A DNA stretch of 37,928 bases, taken from positions 1-37,928 of the forward strand of contig JAEXAW010000047.1 in NCBI GenBank assembly GCA_023458055.1, in the 5' to 3' direction. Shown in pieces: positions 8,173 through 17,508 of this stretch. Under the pieces are notes generated by a model. That model saw only the letters and a list, made by a program, of their open reading frames with translations, searched no databases and had not been told where the DNA came from. The translations under genes were made by a program, and so were the position numbers. Within the stretch, counting starts at the first letter, position 1. Every line of letters begins with the position of its first letter. This stretch comes from Pseudomonadota bacterium. Its GTDB lineage: Bacteria; Pseudomonadota; Alphaproteobacteria; Sphingomonadales; Sphingomonadaceae.

Positions 8173-9744
8173 ATGCTCGACGCTACCATGACCGAACAGC
8201 TCCGCGCTTATTTGCAGAATATACGGAACGCGATCGAACTGGTCGCGTCGCTGGATGAAACGCCCAAGGCCGCCGAACTCAAGCAATTGCTCGAAGAAAT
8301 CGCCGCGCTGTCGGACAAGGTGTCTGTGCGTTTTGACGGCACCGCGACCCGCAAACCTTCGTTCCAGATCACCCGCGCGGGCGAAGATGTCGGCGTTGAA
8401 TTTGCCGGCATCCCCTTGGGGCATGAATTCACCTCGCTGGTGCTGGCGCTCCTCCATGTCGGCGGCCATCCGCCCAAGGAAGAAGCGGAATTGCTTGAGC
8501 AGGCGAAGAGCCTTGCGGGGCCGCTCCTCTTCGAAACCTTCTATTCGCTCACCTGTCAGAATTGCCCCGATGTGGTGCAGGCCTTGAACATGATCGCCGC
8601 GCTCAATCCTAATGTCCGCCACGTCGCCATCGACGGTGCGCTCAATCAGGACGAGGTCGAAACCCGCAAGGTGATGGCGGTGCCGACCGTGTTCCTGAAC
8701 GGCGAACCTTTCGGCCAAGGTCGCATGGACCTCGCGCAAATTGTCGCCAAATTGGACAGCGAAGCCGACAGTAAGGCGGCTGCCAAGATCGCCGCGAAAG
8801 AGCCGTTCGATGTGCTCATCGTCGGTGGCGGTCCGGCGGGGGCGGCAGCGGCGATTTACGCGGCGCGTAAGGGCATCCGCACCGGCATCGTCACCGAACG
8901 CTTCGGCGGTCAGGTGCTCGACACCATGGCGATCGAAAACTTCATCTCGGTGAGCCACACCGAAGGGCCGAAACTCGCCGCGGCGCTCGACAATCATGTG
9001 CGCGATTATGACGTCGATGTGATGAACCTCCAGACCGCGACCCGGCTCATTCCGGCGGCGGAACAGGGCGGCTTCCACGAGGTTGTGCTGGCGAACGGCG
9101 CGAGCTTAAAATCGCGCACGATCATCCTCACCACCGGCGCGCGCTGGCGGCAGATGAACGTGCCGGGTGAGGATGATTATCGCACCCGCGGCGTGACCTA
9201 CTGCCCGCACTGCGATGGCCCGCTGTTCAAGGGCAAGCCGACCGCCGTCATCGGCGGCGGCAATTCTGGTGCCGAAGCGGCCATCGACTTGGCGGGCGTG
9301 ACCGACCATGTGACGCTGATCGAATTCATGGATGAGCTGCGCGCCGACAAGGTGCTGCAGGACAAGATGGCGAGCCTTCCCAACGTCACCATCATCAAGG
9401 GCGCAGAGACGACCGAGGTGGTGGGCGACGGCGAAAAGGTCACGCATCTGACCTATAAGGACCGCAAAACGGGCGAAGCCCACCAGGTCGATCTCGCAGG
9501 CATTTTCGTCCAGATCGGCCTCGTGCCCAACACCGAATGGCTGCGGAGCGCCGAGGGCGGCGAAGGCGCGGTCGAACTTTCCCCGCGCGGTGAAATCGAA
9601 ATCGACCCCGGCTGCCGCACCAACGTCCCCGGCATTTTCGCCGCCGGCGACGTGACGACCACGCCCTACAAACAAATCGTCATCGCGATGGGCGAAGGAT
9701 CAAAGGCGGCGCTTTCGGCGTTCGATTATCTGATCAGGAATTGA
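8173..9744 (+). CDS. ahpF: Alkyl hydroperoxide reductase subunit F
   Basis: A 523-residue flavoprotein that passes electrons from NADH to AhpC. The N-terminal tandem thioredoxin-like domain carries CQNC (Cys128/Cys131). The FAD-binding Rossmann motif follows at about 213-222 (VLIVGGGPAG). The second redox pair is CPHC (Cys344/Cys347), then the NAD-binding motif AVIGGGNSGAEAA and the C-terminal GIFAAGDVTT FAD motif. Length and motif positions match E. coli AhpF. The start at 8173 follows aaggaaccc. It ends 57 bp before the convergent rlmH end, with a perfect hairpin between them. Confidence 0.97.
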   Translation: MLDATMTEQLRAYLQNIRNAIELVASLDETPKAAELKQLLEEIAALSDKVSVRFDGTATRKPSFQITRAGEDVGVEFAGIPLGHEFTSLVLALLHVGGHPPKEEAELLEQAKSLAGPLLFETFYSLTCQNCPDVVQALNMIAALNPNVRHVAIDGALNQDEVETRKVMAVPTVFLNGEPFGQGRMDLAQIVAKLDSEADSKAAAKIAAKEPFDVLIVGGGPAGAAAAIYAARKGIRTGIVTERFGGQVLDTMAIENFISVSHTEGPKLAAALDNHVRDYDVDVMNLQTATRLIPAAEQGGFHEVVLANGASLKSRTIILTTGARWRQMNVPGEDDYRTRGVTYCPHCDGPLFKGKPTAVIGGGNSGAEAAIDLAGVTDHVTLIEFMDELRADKVLQDKMASLPNVTIIKGAETTEVVGDGEKVTHLTYKDRKTGEAHQVDLAGIFVQIGLVPNTEWLRSAEGGEGAVELSPRGEIEIDPGCRTNVPGIFAAGDVTTTPYKQIVIAMGEGSKAALSAFDYLIRN

Positions 9745-9751
9745 GCAACGA

Positions 9752-9778
9752 CCCACCCTCCCTGAAAGGGAGGGTGGG
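9752..9778. terminator. Bidirectional hairpin between ahpF and rlmH ends
   Basis: A 12-bp perfect stem (ccaccctccct arm at 9753-9763, mirrored at 9767-9777, plus the outer 9752/9778 pair) with a gaa loop. It lies in the 57-bp gap of two convergent genes. It lacks a T-run on either strand, so it is a repeat-derived hairpin that may slow or end transcription rather than a classical intrinsic terminator. Confidence 0.6.
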
Positions 9779-9801
9779 GCCGCGCGCGCCCTTCACCCCC
9801 C

Positions 9802-10239
9802 TCACCCCTCGCGATGATAGGGATGCCCCGCGATAATGCTTGTCGCGCGGAACAGTTGCTCGGCCAGCATCGCGCGGGCGAGCAGATGCGGCCAGGTGGC
9901 TTTGCCGAACGCGATCAGCAAATCGGCTTCGCCGCGCTGGGCATCGTCGAACCCGTCCGCGCCGCCGATCAGGAAGCGGCACTCGCGCTTGCCCCCGTCA
10001 CGCCAGCGTTCGAGATGTTTCGCAAGCGCCATCGACGAAAGCTGGTCGCCCTTTTCATCGAGCAGCACGGTAACGCTCCCCGGCGGCGCAGGCGGGAGCG
10101 CATGGCTCCCCTTGGCCCCGCCACTTTCGGGCAGTTCGGTAAGCTTGGTCGGCCAGCTGATACGCTTTAAATAGCGCTCGACGAGCTCGCCTTCCGGCGA
10201 ACGCCCGATCTTTCCCCGCGCGATGATGTGAAGCTGCAT
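9802..10239 (-). CDS. rlmH: 23S rRNA pseudouridine-1915 N3-methyltransferase RlmH
   Basis: A 145-residue SPOUT-class methyltransferase acting on pseudouridine 1915 of helix 69 in assembled 70S ribosomes. The N-terminus MQLHIIARGKIGRSPE, the SAM-binding loop FLIGGADGFD and the C-terminal knot AGHPYHREG are family hallmarks. It is slightly shorter than the E. coli protein (155). The ribosome site aaggag sits about 6 nt before the ATG. In many bacteria the gene is next to rsfS (ybeB-ybeA); here an 8.7-kb block separates them and the RTX gene ends 32 bp upstream. Confidence 0.95.
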   Translation of the reverse strand: MQLHIIARGKIGRSPEGELVERYLKRISWPTKLTELPESGGAKGSHALPPAPPGSVTVLLDEKGDQLSSMALAKHLERWRDGGKRECRFLIGGADGFDDAQRGEADLLIAFGKATWPHLLARAMLAEQLFRATSIIAGHPYHREG

Positions 10240-10271
10240 AGGCGCTCCTTAGCATCGCGCGGACGAAAAGC

Positions 10272-13200
10272 TCACAGGATAAAATCGCCCGGTGTAAGGT
10301 CGGCGAGGGTTACGCCCCACACATGAATCACGCTGCCATTAGAAAATGTGATAGTCCCATTGGCACCGGATTGCGCAAATGCGGCGCGCAATTGATCGAA
10401 CGTCAAATGAAAGTTCGTAACGTCTATGCGATCTAGGCCGCGGGTAAAATCTGTCACCACATCAATGCCGTCACCATGCGAGAAGCAAAACACGTCGGCT
10501 CCGGCACCACCGGTCAGGGCATCGCTTCCGGTGCCTCCGATCAATATGTCATTCCCGTCACCGCCGTCAAAACTATCATTGCCGGCTCCACCCTCCATAA
10601 GGTCCGAGCCCGCGCCGCCAAAAAGGAAGTCGTCGCCATCGCCGCCATTCAAATGATCGTCACCGTCACCGGCATCGAGTGCATCGTTACCGGCATTGCC
10701 CGCCATCTCGTCGTTTCCGGCTTCTCCGACCAGCCGATCTCCGCCGTTGCCGCCTTCAAGGATATCATTTCCATCGCCCGCGAAGAATTCGTCATCGCCA
10801 TCGCCACCTTTTATTATGTTGGCCAGTTGGTTACCAAAAATTGAATCATTTCCTGCAGAGCCGGTTACCGTCACGATATGATCCGCCGTGATCTGAACAC
10901 GTTCGATATTCGCGTGAATGGTGTAATCAACGGAGGTATAAACTCGATCGCGTCCACCGGTCGCGGTTTCAATAATCTGGTCGCCAGCATCGTCGACATA
11001 ATAATGATCATCGCCATCGTCGCCGATCATGATGTCCGCACCGGCACCGCCACTCAGTGAGTCTTTGCCTGCGCCGCCGATTAGATAATCGCTGCCATCG
11101 CCACCATCAATCGCATCATTGCCATTCCCGCCTTCGAGGATATCATCGCCTGCGCCTCCGATAAGCCGGTCATCGCCATCACCTCCATCAAGGCGATCAT
11201 CGCCGCCTTCGCCAAATAAAGTATCGGCTCCCGTGAACCCTGCAAGGATATTCGCTGCGCTGTTGCCGACAAGCGTGTTGTCGAGCGCGTTGCCGTAGCC
11301 GTTAATAGCTGCATCGCCGATGAGCCCGAGCGCTTCGATTTCGTTGCCGAGTGCGTGGCTAACGGTTGCAAAGACGAGATCTATACCGCCACCAGCCTCC
11401 TCGATGGCGAGATCATATTGGTTATCGACATAGTAAGTGTCGTTACCCGCCCCACCTATCATCCGGTCGATGCCAAGGCCGCCGAAGATTGTATCGTTGC
11501 CGTCGCCCCCGTTAATCACGTCATGACCGGCCCCCGCATCAATGACATCATCTCCTGATCCCCCACCAATGGTATCCACCTCATCGCCGCCGTTAATGAC
11601 ATCATTCCCATAGCCGCCCTCGAGTATGTCTGCCCCCGATCCCCCAAAAAGAATATCATTGCCAGCGTCACCAAACAGAAAATCATCGCCCTCACCGCCA
11701 TCAAGCGCGTCATCGCCCGCGCCGCCGTCGAGCAGATCGTTGCCGCTATGCCCCTGCATCAGGTCATGGCCGTCGCCGCCATAAAGCGCGTCTCCGCCCG
11801 CGCCGCCATAGACAGTGTCGTTGCCGCCGAGGGCATAGAGGAAGTTCGCGCCGCCATTGCCGATGAGGAGATTGTCGAGATCATTGGCGACGCCCGTCGC
11901 GGCGGCGTCGCCCGTCAGCGCTAATGACTCGATGGTTGCCCCGAGATCAAAGCTCATGGTCGCATAGACCATGTCGATGCCTTCACCGGCAAGCTCGATC
12001 ACCACGTCGCCTGCGTCATCGACATAATAGACATCATTGCCCGCGCCGCCCGACATCTGGTCCGCGCCCGCGCCGCCGATGAGCACGTCATCGCCCGCGC
12101 CGCCGAACAGATAGTCATTGCCTTCGCCGCCATCGAGGGCGTCATTGCCCGCACCGCCATCAAGCAGGTCCGCGCCGCCCTGACCGAGCAACATATCGCC
12201 CCCATCGCCCCCATAGACCGCATCGCCGCCTTCCCCGGCGTAAACCGTGTCATTGCCGCCTTGCGCATAGATGAAGTTGGCGCCGCCGTTGGCGATCAGC
12301 ACATTGTCGATGTCATTGCCGTTAATCGCGATATTGTCGTTCCCGGTAAGCGCAATCACCTCGATATTGGAGATGGCGGGAAGTGCAACCGAGGTCCACA
12401 CCATGTCGATGCCTTCGCCCGCCAGTTCGGTGACCACATCGCCTGCATCATCGACATAATAAACATCATTGCCGGTGCCGCCCGACATCTGGTCCGCACC
12501 CGCCCCGCCGATCAGCGTATCATCACCTTCTCCGCCGAACAGCTGGTCGTTGCCCGCACCGCCGTCAAGCGCGTCATTGCCCGCATAACCATAAAGCGTA
12601 TCATTGCCATCAAGCCCGAGCAGCACGTTGGCAGCCGCCTGACCGGAAATAATGTTGTCAAGCTCGTTCCCGGTGCCATTCAGCGCCCATGTCGTCACAC
12701 CTCCGCTGTACGTAGAGGACAATTGCAGATTTTCGACATTGGCAACCAGCGTGGTGCTGATCATCGAGCTGTTGATCGTGTCATTACCTTCGCCCGGATT
12801 TTCGAAGACTTGGTCAGCCGCTACGTCAATAATATAATAATCGTCTCCGGTGCCGCCATATAGCTGATCACCATTGGGACCAACGCCCCCGTCAAGGCGA
12901 TCATTGCCCGCACCTCCGTAGAGGGTGTCGGTGCCCGACGCGCCGAACAACATATCGTCGCCATCCTCACCCAGCAGGATGTCATTGCCGACCCCACCAA
13001 AGAGCCTGTCATCCCCGCCCCCGCCAAACAGGGTATCTGGGCCGGTGCCTCCTTCTATGGTATTTGCCAAATCATTGCCGCGACCGATAACTTGCGTCCC
13101 ATTAGGAACATTAAAGGTCAGATTTTCAACATTGTCAGGCAATGTGAATAAGGTGAGGTTGGTGCGGACCATATCGATCCCCCCACCGACCTGTTCGACG

Positions 13201-15191
13201 ATGGTCGCTTCGGTTCCTGTGACAGTATAATAATCATCGCCCCCCAAGCCGGTCAGCGTATCGGCACCACCATTGCTCACCAGATGATCAGCCTGTTCGG
13301 TGCCGGTGAGCGTGTCCGCACCGCTGGTTCCGGCGATCATCCAGCCTTCGAAGGTCACGTTGATGGTCGCACTGCGTTCAAGCACGCCGGTGACGGGGTT
13401 AACAACTTCATAATGAAGTTGCTGGGTGACGGATTGCCCGACCGGCAAATTCAAATAGTTAGAGCCCGTAATAAGATTGCCGTTTGCCGGATAAATCGTG
13501 ACTGTGCCATCGGGTCGATAGCTAAAGGATGTCGGGCCATAATTGAATATGGTGAAACCATATAGCTGCCCACCGGGAAGCGGCGCGAGATAATCATTCG
13601 CCAATACGTTGGTCGTCACCGGTGCTGCGCCGCGGATCGTCACATTATCATCAAAGCTCAAAAACACGGTCGCCTGCGCGGTCGCGCTGCCGCCGCGACC
13701 ATCCGATACCGTGTAATCAAAAATGGCGGGGCCGCTATAGCCTGCTTCGGGCGTGAAGGTTATCGTGTTGTCCGGATTAAGCACCACCGTGCCATGTTGC
13801 GCATTGCTGACGCCGACAACGGTGAGCGCATCACCATCAAGATCCCCTGCATTCTGAAGCAGCGCGGCGGCGGGGAAATGATCGAAGGTTGGCGTTGCAT
13901 TGCCGACCCAATCCTGCAACTCTACCATCTGGTCCAAGGCAACCGGCGCGCGATTGGTCGGATCAACATGGAACATCTGACTCTGGATGCTGGATTGGCT
14001 CCCGTCGCCTGTGCCGTTATCGACCCAGGTGATCACCACATCGCCATTCGCCAGCACCGCGAGCGAGGGGGTCGTCTGGTCTCCGGCGGTCTGGCTGTTG
14101 ACCGGCACGGAATAGGTATAGTTCGGACCAAAATCGACGAGATCGCCGATGATCGCAGGGATGACCGGTTCGCCCGACGCGCTGAAAAAGGCTGCGCGGA
14201 TGCTGGTGCCATCGGTATCGACACCGTACGGCTCGGTATCCATCCAGGTCACCGCGAAGCCGCCATTTGCGGTCGCATCAACCCGCACGCGTGAAAGCTG
14301 GTTGGAAACATTGACGTCGACAATCACTTGGTCGATCCGCTGCCCCGCCGGATTCAGGAGATCAACTTTCAACTGATAATTTCCGGGCAATCCCGCAATA
14401 TAGGCCAAGGCCATATTGCCATTATCGAGTTCCACCAACTCGGGTGCAATCGTCGCCCGGTTATACATTTGCAGCTGCGTAACCGGACCGGCGGCGACGC
14501 CCGCTGCGCTGTAGTTTTGCAGACTGAAATCGTTGGGCCGCACATCAGCTGACCCGTTGCGCCAGCCCACAATAAAGCTGCCATCATCATGCACCACCAA
14601 TACCGGATGTTCGAGCAATGGTACGGAGACAGTATCGATTGTAATCAGCCCACCGACCGCCGCATTGGCATTATCATAACGCTGCGCAACAACGGATGGC
14701 GTATTGCCGCCGCTCGTCCAGGCCACAATATAGCCGCCGCCGGGAACCGCCTCTACGTCCGGATAAACCGCATCAACGCCGGGCGTGCCGACTTGCGTGA
14801 TCGCGCCAACGGCGGTTCCGGCAATCGAAAATTGCTGCACAAAAATCGATCCCGTCTGGTCCGCGCCGGTGACGACGCCCAACCCTTCCTGCCAGGCGAA
14901 TAAGAGGTTGCCATTGTCGAGCTGCACCACGTCGCGCAAATATTGGGCACCCGGCGCATTAGTCACGATAAATTCCGCACCCGCCTTTGTACCATCCGCG
15001 TTGAAAAGCTGGGCGCGGATATCTGCATTGGCAGTTTGCCCCGGCCCCGACGGCGCACTAAGGTCGACATTATCGCCCCACGCTACCAGATATTGCCCGT
15101 TGGCGAGCGCGACCGTGACCGGCGCGATCTGCCCCATTGCGGTGGTGGTGTTGACGGTGGTCTCGCCGCCTTCAAGCGTGATGATCGTCAT
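10272..15191 (-). CDS. Giant RTX (haemolysin-type Ca2+-binding repeat) exported protein
   Basis: A 1639-residue, very acidic protein without an N-terminal signal peptide. Residues 1 to about 410 contain repeated blocks such as GGYIVAWTSGGN and NGNMALAYI, suggesting a beta-propeller. Residues about 411-515 (NRAPVALDQ ... FDYTVSDGRGG) resemble a cadherin/Ig-like module, with another beta domain to about 615. Residues about 620-1575 hold dozens of GGxGxDxLx nonapeptides with six interspersed cassettes of the YYVDDAGD type. The C-terminal 65 residues (VVTDFTRGLDRIDVT ... DLTPGDFIL) look like a type I secretion signal. A role as a secreted or surface adhesin or S-layer-like protein is inferred; no protease motif was seen. 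The ATG at 15191 follows aagggg; the upstream in-frame ATG lacks one. No ABC/HlyD secretion genes occur in the window. Confidence 0.9.
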   Translation of the reverse strand: MTIITLEGGETTVNTTTAMGQIAPVTVALANGQYLVAWGDNVDLSAPSGPGQTANADIRAQLFNADGTKAGAEFIVTNAPGAQYLRDVVQLDNGNLLFAWQEGLGVVTGADQTGSIFVQQFSIAGTAVGAITQVGTPGVDAVYPDVEAVPGGGYIVAWTSGGNTPSVVAQRYDNANAAVGGLITIDTVSVPLLEHPVLVVHDDGSFIVGWRNGSADVRPNDFSLQNYSAAGVAAGPVTQLQMYNRATIAPELVELDNGNMALAYIAGLPGNYQLKVDLLNPAGQRIDQVIVDVNVSNQLSRVRVDATANGGFAVTWMDTEPYGVDTDGTSIRAAFFSASGEPVIPAIIGDLVDFGPNYTYSVPVNSQTAGDQTTPSLAVLANGDVVITWVDNGTGDGSQSSIQSQMFHVDPTNRAPVALDQMVELQDWVGNATPTFDHFPAAALLQNAGDLDGDALTVVGVSNAQHGTVVLNPDNTITFTPEAGYSGPAIFDYTVSDGRGGSATAQATVFLSFDDNVTIRGAAPVTTNVLANDYLAPLPGGQLYGFTIFNYGPTSFSYRPDGTVTIYPANGNLITGSNYLNLPVGQSVTQQLHYEVVNPVTGVLERSATINVTFEGWMIAGTSGADTLTGTEQADHLVSNGGADTLTGLGGDDYYTVTGTEATIVEQVGGGIDMVRTNLTLFTLPDNVENLTFNVPNGTQVIGRGNDLANTIEGGTGPDTLFGGGGDDRLFGGVGNDILLGEDGDDMLFGASGTDTLYGGAGNDRLDGGVGPNGDQLYGGTGDDYYIIDVAADQVFENPGEGNDTINSSMISTTLVANVENLQLSSTYSGGVTTWALNGTGNELDNIISGQAAANVLLGLDGNDTLYGYAGNDALDGGAGNDQLFGGEGDDTLIGGAGADQMSGGTGNDVYYVDDAGDVVTELAGEGIDMVWTSVALPAISNIEVIALTGNDNIAINGNDIDNVLIANGGANFIYAQGGNDTVYAGEGGDAVYGGDGGDMLLGQGGADLLDGGAGNDALDGGEGNDYLFGGAGDDVLIGGAGADQMSGGAGNDVYYVDDAGDVVIELAGEGIDMVYATMSFDLGATIESLALTGDAAATGVANDLDNLLIGNGGANFLYALGGNDTVYGGAGGDALYGGDGHDLMQGHSGNDLLDGGAGDDALDGGEGDDFLFGDAGNDILFGGSGADILEGGYGNDVINGGDEVDTIGGGSGDDVIDAGAGHDVINGGDGNDTIFGGLGIDRMIGGAGNDTYYVDNQYDLAIEEAGGGIDLVFATVSHALGNEIEALGLIGDAAINGYGNALDNTLVGNSAANILAGFTGADTLFGEGGDDRLDGGDGDDRLIGGAGDDILEGGNGNDAIDGGDGSDYLIGGAGKDSLSGGAGADIMIGDDGDDHYYVDDAGDQIIETATGGRDRVYTSVDYTIHANIERVQITADHIVTVTGSAGNDSIFGNQLANIIKGGDGDDEFFAGDGNDILEGGNGGDRLVGEAGNDEMAGNAGNDALDAGDGDDHLNGGDGDDFLFGGAGSDLMEGGAGNDSFDGGDGNDILIGGTGSDALTGGAGADVFCFSHGDGIDVVTDFTRGLDRIDVTNFHLTFDQLRAAFAQSGANGTITFSNGSVIHVWGVTLADLTPGDFIL
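11570..12560 (-). repeat. In-frame 432-bp internal repeats in the RTX gene
   Basis: Near-identical DNA segments recur at a 432-bp (144-codon) period. For example, the blocks starting at 12001 and 12433 (accac(g/a)tcgcctgc(g/a)tcatcg) both encode the YYVDDAGDVV cassette, followed by the same order of RTX nonapeptides. This indicates recent internal duplication and a likely site of length variation between strains. Confidence 0.8.
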
Positions 15192-15465
15192 GGATGATGT
15201 GCCCCTTGTTTGCCCCTTGCCCGAAAGGACGCGGCATCCGCAACAGCGCCGGCCCCTAGACCATATCGCATAACCGATTCCGGCGAGGGGTAAAAGGGCT
15301 TTGCGGGACAGCGATGGCAAGTGTCACGTCAGCCACAGCCTTTAAGGTCAGAACCCTTCAAATATGTCCATTTCGGACAGGATTGTGCACCCCTCCCGGC
15401 AATAATCGCTTAAGCCTTCCGTCGGGCAATCCGGGTCTTCGCTCGGCAAATATCGGGGGCAATGC
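15192..15465. promoter_or_regulatory. Divergent promoter region, RTX gene / OLD gene
   Basis: A 274-bp gap between divergent genes, free of family A/B repeats. It contains the RTX ribosome site (aaggggc on the minus strand, near 15200) and the start context of the OLD gene (cgggggcaatgcatg). No clear operator was seen. Confidence 0.4.
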
Positions 15466-17280
15466 ATGATCAGCAAAATCTTTATCAAAAATTTCCGTTC
15501 CATCGCGTCGCAGGAAATCGACGCCAACTGGATCACGACTTTTGTCGGCGAAAATGACGCGGGGAAATCCAACGTGCTGCGCGCGCTCAACCTGTTCTTC
15601 AATGGCCAGACCGACCTTGGGGTCCCGTTCGATAAGCAGCGCGATTTCAGCAATCATTATCGTGTTGGCAGAGGAAAAGCCAACCAGACTGAAATTACCC
15701 TCCATATTGCGGTGCCTAGTAATTACCGGTCCCACGGTCATGATACAATCATGTGGCAGAAAGTTTGGCGTGAGGACGGATTCTATCAGCGATTGGAGCG
15801 GCAGACTTTTGTCGGCGGAGAGCCCTTCAGCAGCAAGAGCAAATTGCCGACTTATCTAAACCGCATGCGCTTCACCTATGTTCCCGCAATCAAGGACAAG
15901 GCCTTTTTTACCGATCTTCAAGGTAAAATTTACGAAGTGCTGGAAAGCGTGGCGGCGAAAAAGATGCGCGATTCCGCAACCGTGTTCGAAGGACAGATTG
16001 CCCAAGAACTCGCTGCGTTGCTGGAGGCGATCCGCCAGATTCTCCCCGGCGAAACCAGCATGAAGATGCCGGAAAATCTTCGTTCGATTTTTGAAAATAT
16101 GGAAATGAGCGCGGATGGCATTCCGCTTTCGCGGCGCGGCGACGGCATCAAGATCCGGCATATCCCGCAAATGCTGAAATTCATCGCCGATCGCCTCGAC
16201 GAGGACGCGACCGGCTACGGCAAGATTGGTTACACCCATCTTTGGGGGTTTGAAGAGCCGGAAAATAATGTGGAACTTACAGCCTGCTTCGGCATGGCCA
16301 ACCAATTTGTCGAATTTGTGCAGGATAAAGACAATATACAGCTATTCCTCACCACCCATTCGCCCGTTTTCTACAAGATTTCCGCGCCCGACGACGACGA
16401 GGAATATCCGGACGACAATTGGGTTGAACGCTACTTTCTTGAAAAAGGCGAGAAGGGCACTGTTTTTGCGGCCATGAACGATGGCGAGGTAGACGGGGCG
16501 ATGGGGATGTTGCCGCTGGTCGCGCCTTATCTCGATGAGGCCAAAGCCAAATATGATGCCGTCGCGCGGGAACGCGAAGCCCACCGCGAGCGCAATGACC
16601 AGTTGCCGGTGCTGTTCGTCGAAGGGATGAGCGACACCGCAACCCTGCGCGCTGCATTCGAAGCGTTTGCGCCCGACGCGCTTTCGCGCTTTCGCATCGT
16701 CGATGGAGGCCCGGGCGCTGGCGGGGTCAATGCGCTCGCCGACCGCGCACTGGCCTGGGCGCTTGAAATGCGCTGCCGCCCGCCGGAGCAGCGGGTTTCA
16801 GCCTTGGCCTTGTTCGACAATGATGGTGCAGGAAAGGAAGCGCTCGACTGGCTCAACGGGCAGATCGACAATCTCCATATCAAAGCGAGGCATTTCAGCT
16901 TTACCCGCAAGCTCTTGCCCTTGACCGCGCGTGACCAATCGCTGCGCCAGCGTCATATTCTCGTACCCGGCGACCTCGAAGCGATGCTGGGCGACGCGCT
17001 ATGGGAATTGGCCGATGACAAAGGATGGCTGGAGGATGCCGATTGCAGCCAATATCTCTCCCATCCCATGCTGCGCAAAATTGCGGCAGGCGGTGCCAAC
17101 CCGCTCGCGGCTCTGGAAGGGGCCGAGCGCCGCCGCGTTCACCGCAGTTTCTCGATGAACGGCAAGCGCGCCATGTCCAATCACATCGCGGCGCTAACCC
17201 TCGCGGACAAGCAGACGCATCTGGACCCGTTCAAACCGGTGGTTAATCTTATTGTCGGCTCCTTATTGCCGGATCTATAG
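15466..17280 (+). CDS. OLD-family ATP-dependent endonuclease (ABC-type ATPase + TOPRIM)
   Basis: A 604-residue protein of the overcoming-lysogenisation-defect class. The N-terminal ATPase has Walker A GENDAGKS (28-35), a Walker B-like strand HLWGFEEPE (258-266) and the switch FLTTHSPVF. The C-terminal TOPRIM nuclease has LFVEGMSD with Glu386 and Asp390, and LALFDNDGAGK with Asp451/Asp453. OLD proteins cut or nick DNA in phage defence. Class 2 members (GajA) pair with a UvrD-like helicase, which is absent here, so this resembles class 1, except that a DGQHR and a GIY-YIG gene follow on the same strand 200 bp downstream. Base composition is near genome average in the 3' half and slightly lower in the 5' half. 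Confidence 0.88.
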   Translation: MISKIFIKNFRSIASQEIDANWITTFVGENDAGKSNVLRALNLFFNGQTDLGVPFDKQRDFSNHYRVGRGKANQTEITLHIAVPSNYRSHGHDTIMWQKVWREDGFYQRLERQTFVGGEPFSSKSKLPTYLNRMRFTYVPAIKDKAFFTDLQGKIYEVLESVAAKKMRDSATVFEGQIAQELAALLEAIRQILPGETSMKMPENLRSIFENMEMSADGIPLSRRGDGIKIRHIPQMLKFIADRLDEDATGYGKIGYTHLWGFEEPENNVELTACFGMANQFVEFVQDKDNIQLFLTTHSPVFYKISAPDDDEEYPDDNWVERYFLEKGEKGTVFAAMNDGEVDGAMGMLPLVAPYLDEAKAKYDAVAREREAHRERNDQLPVLFVEGMSDTATLRAAFEAFAPDALSRFRIVDGGPGAGGVNALADRALAWALEMRCRPPEQRVSALALFDNDGAGKEALDWLNGQIDNLHIKARHFSFTRKLLPLTARDQSLRQRHILVPGDLEAMLGDALWELADDKGWLEDADCSQYLSHPMLRKIAAGGANPLAALEGAERRRVHRSFSMNGKRAMSNHIAALTLADKQTHLDPFKPVVNLIVGSLLPDL

Positions 17281-17288
17281 CCGGTATT

Positions 17289-17358
17289 ACAAGTTATCAG
17301 CTGATCTTTCGACTTACCCAGCGGAAATCAATTCTTAATGATTTGCCGGATAACTTGT
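17289..17358. repeat. 10-bp inverted repeat upstream of the DGQHR operon
   Basis: acaagttatc (17289-17298) and its exact reverse complement gataacttgt (17349-17358) are separated by 50 bp. They lie in the 199-bp gap between the OLD stop and the DGQHR start, just upstream of a possible small ORF. This could be an operator, a recombination site or chance; an exact 10-bp arm in a 200-bp gap is suggestive only. Confidence 0.5.
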
Positions 17359-17508
17359 CTCTATCGTCATGGCGGCCAGCTCAACCTCCCGCTCGATAGG
17401 GTGGTCATCGGTCCCCGCTGCAGTGGCCAGTCCGATGTCCGGGTAATGTGGTGTGACTTCCAATCGATGAAAGGCGTATATGACCAATATTTCAGCTCCG
17501 GCGGCTAG
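17338..17508 (+). CDS. Possible 56-aa Cys-containing small protein
   Basis: An ATG at 17338 opens a 57-codon frame running through the OLD-DGQHR gap and overlapping the DGQHR start by 29 nt in another frame. The product begins MICRITCLYRHGG and contains four cysteines (Cys3, Cys7, Cys28, Cys39), which could form a small zinc-binding knuckle. The ribosome site is weak (gcggaaa about 11 nt upstream). It matches nothing I recognise; codon use is GC-rich in the middle. It may be spurious, or a remnant from before insertion of the operon. Confidence 0.25.
   Translation: MICRITCLYRHGGQLNLPLDRVVIGPRCSGQSDVRVMWCDFQSMKGVYDQYFSSGG

Noticed and set aside
10400..13300. CRISPR-like array of short repeats on the plus strand
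   Set aside because: The regularly spaced similar words are codons of RTX nonapeptides in an intact reading frame on the minus strand; no constant repeats with unique spacers.
15466..17280. Gabija system (GajA)
   Set aside because: The OLD protein is GajA-like in domain order, but no UvrD-type helicase (GajB) follows; the neighbours are DGQHR and GIY-YIG genes.
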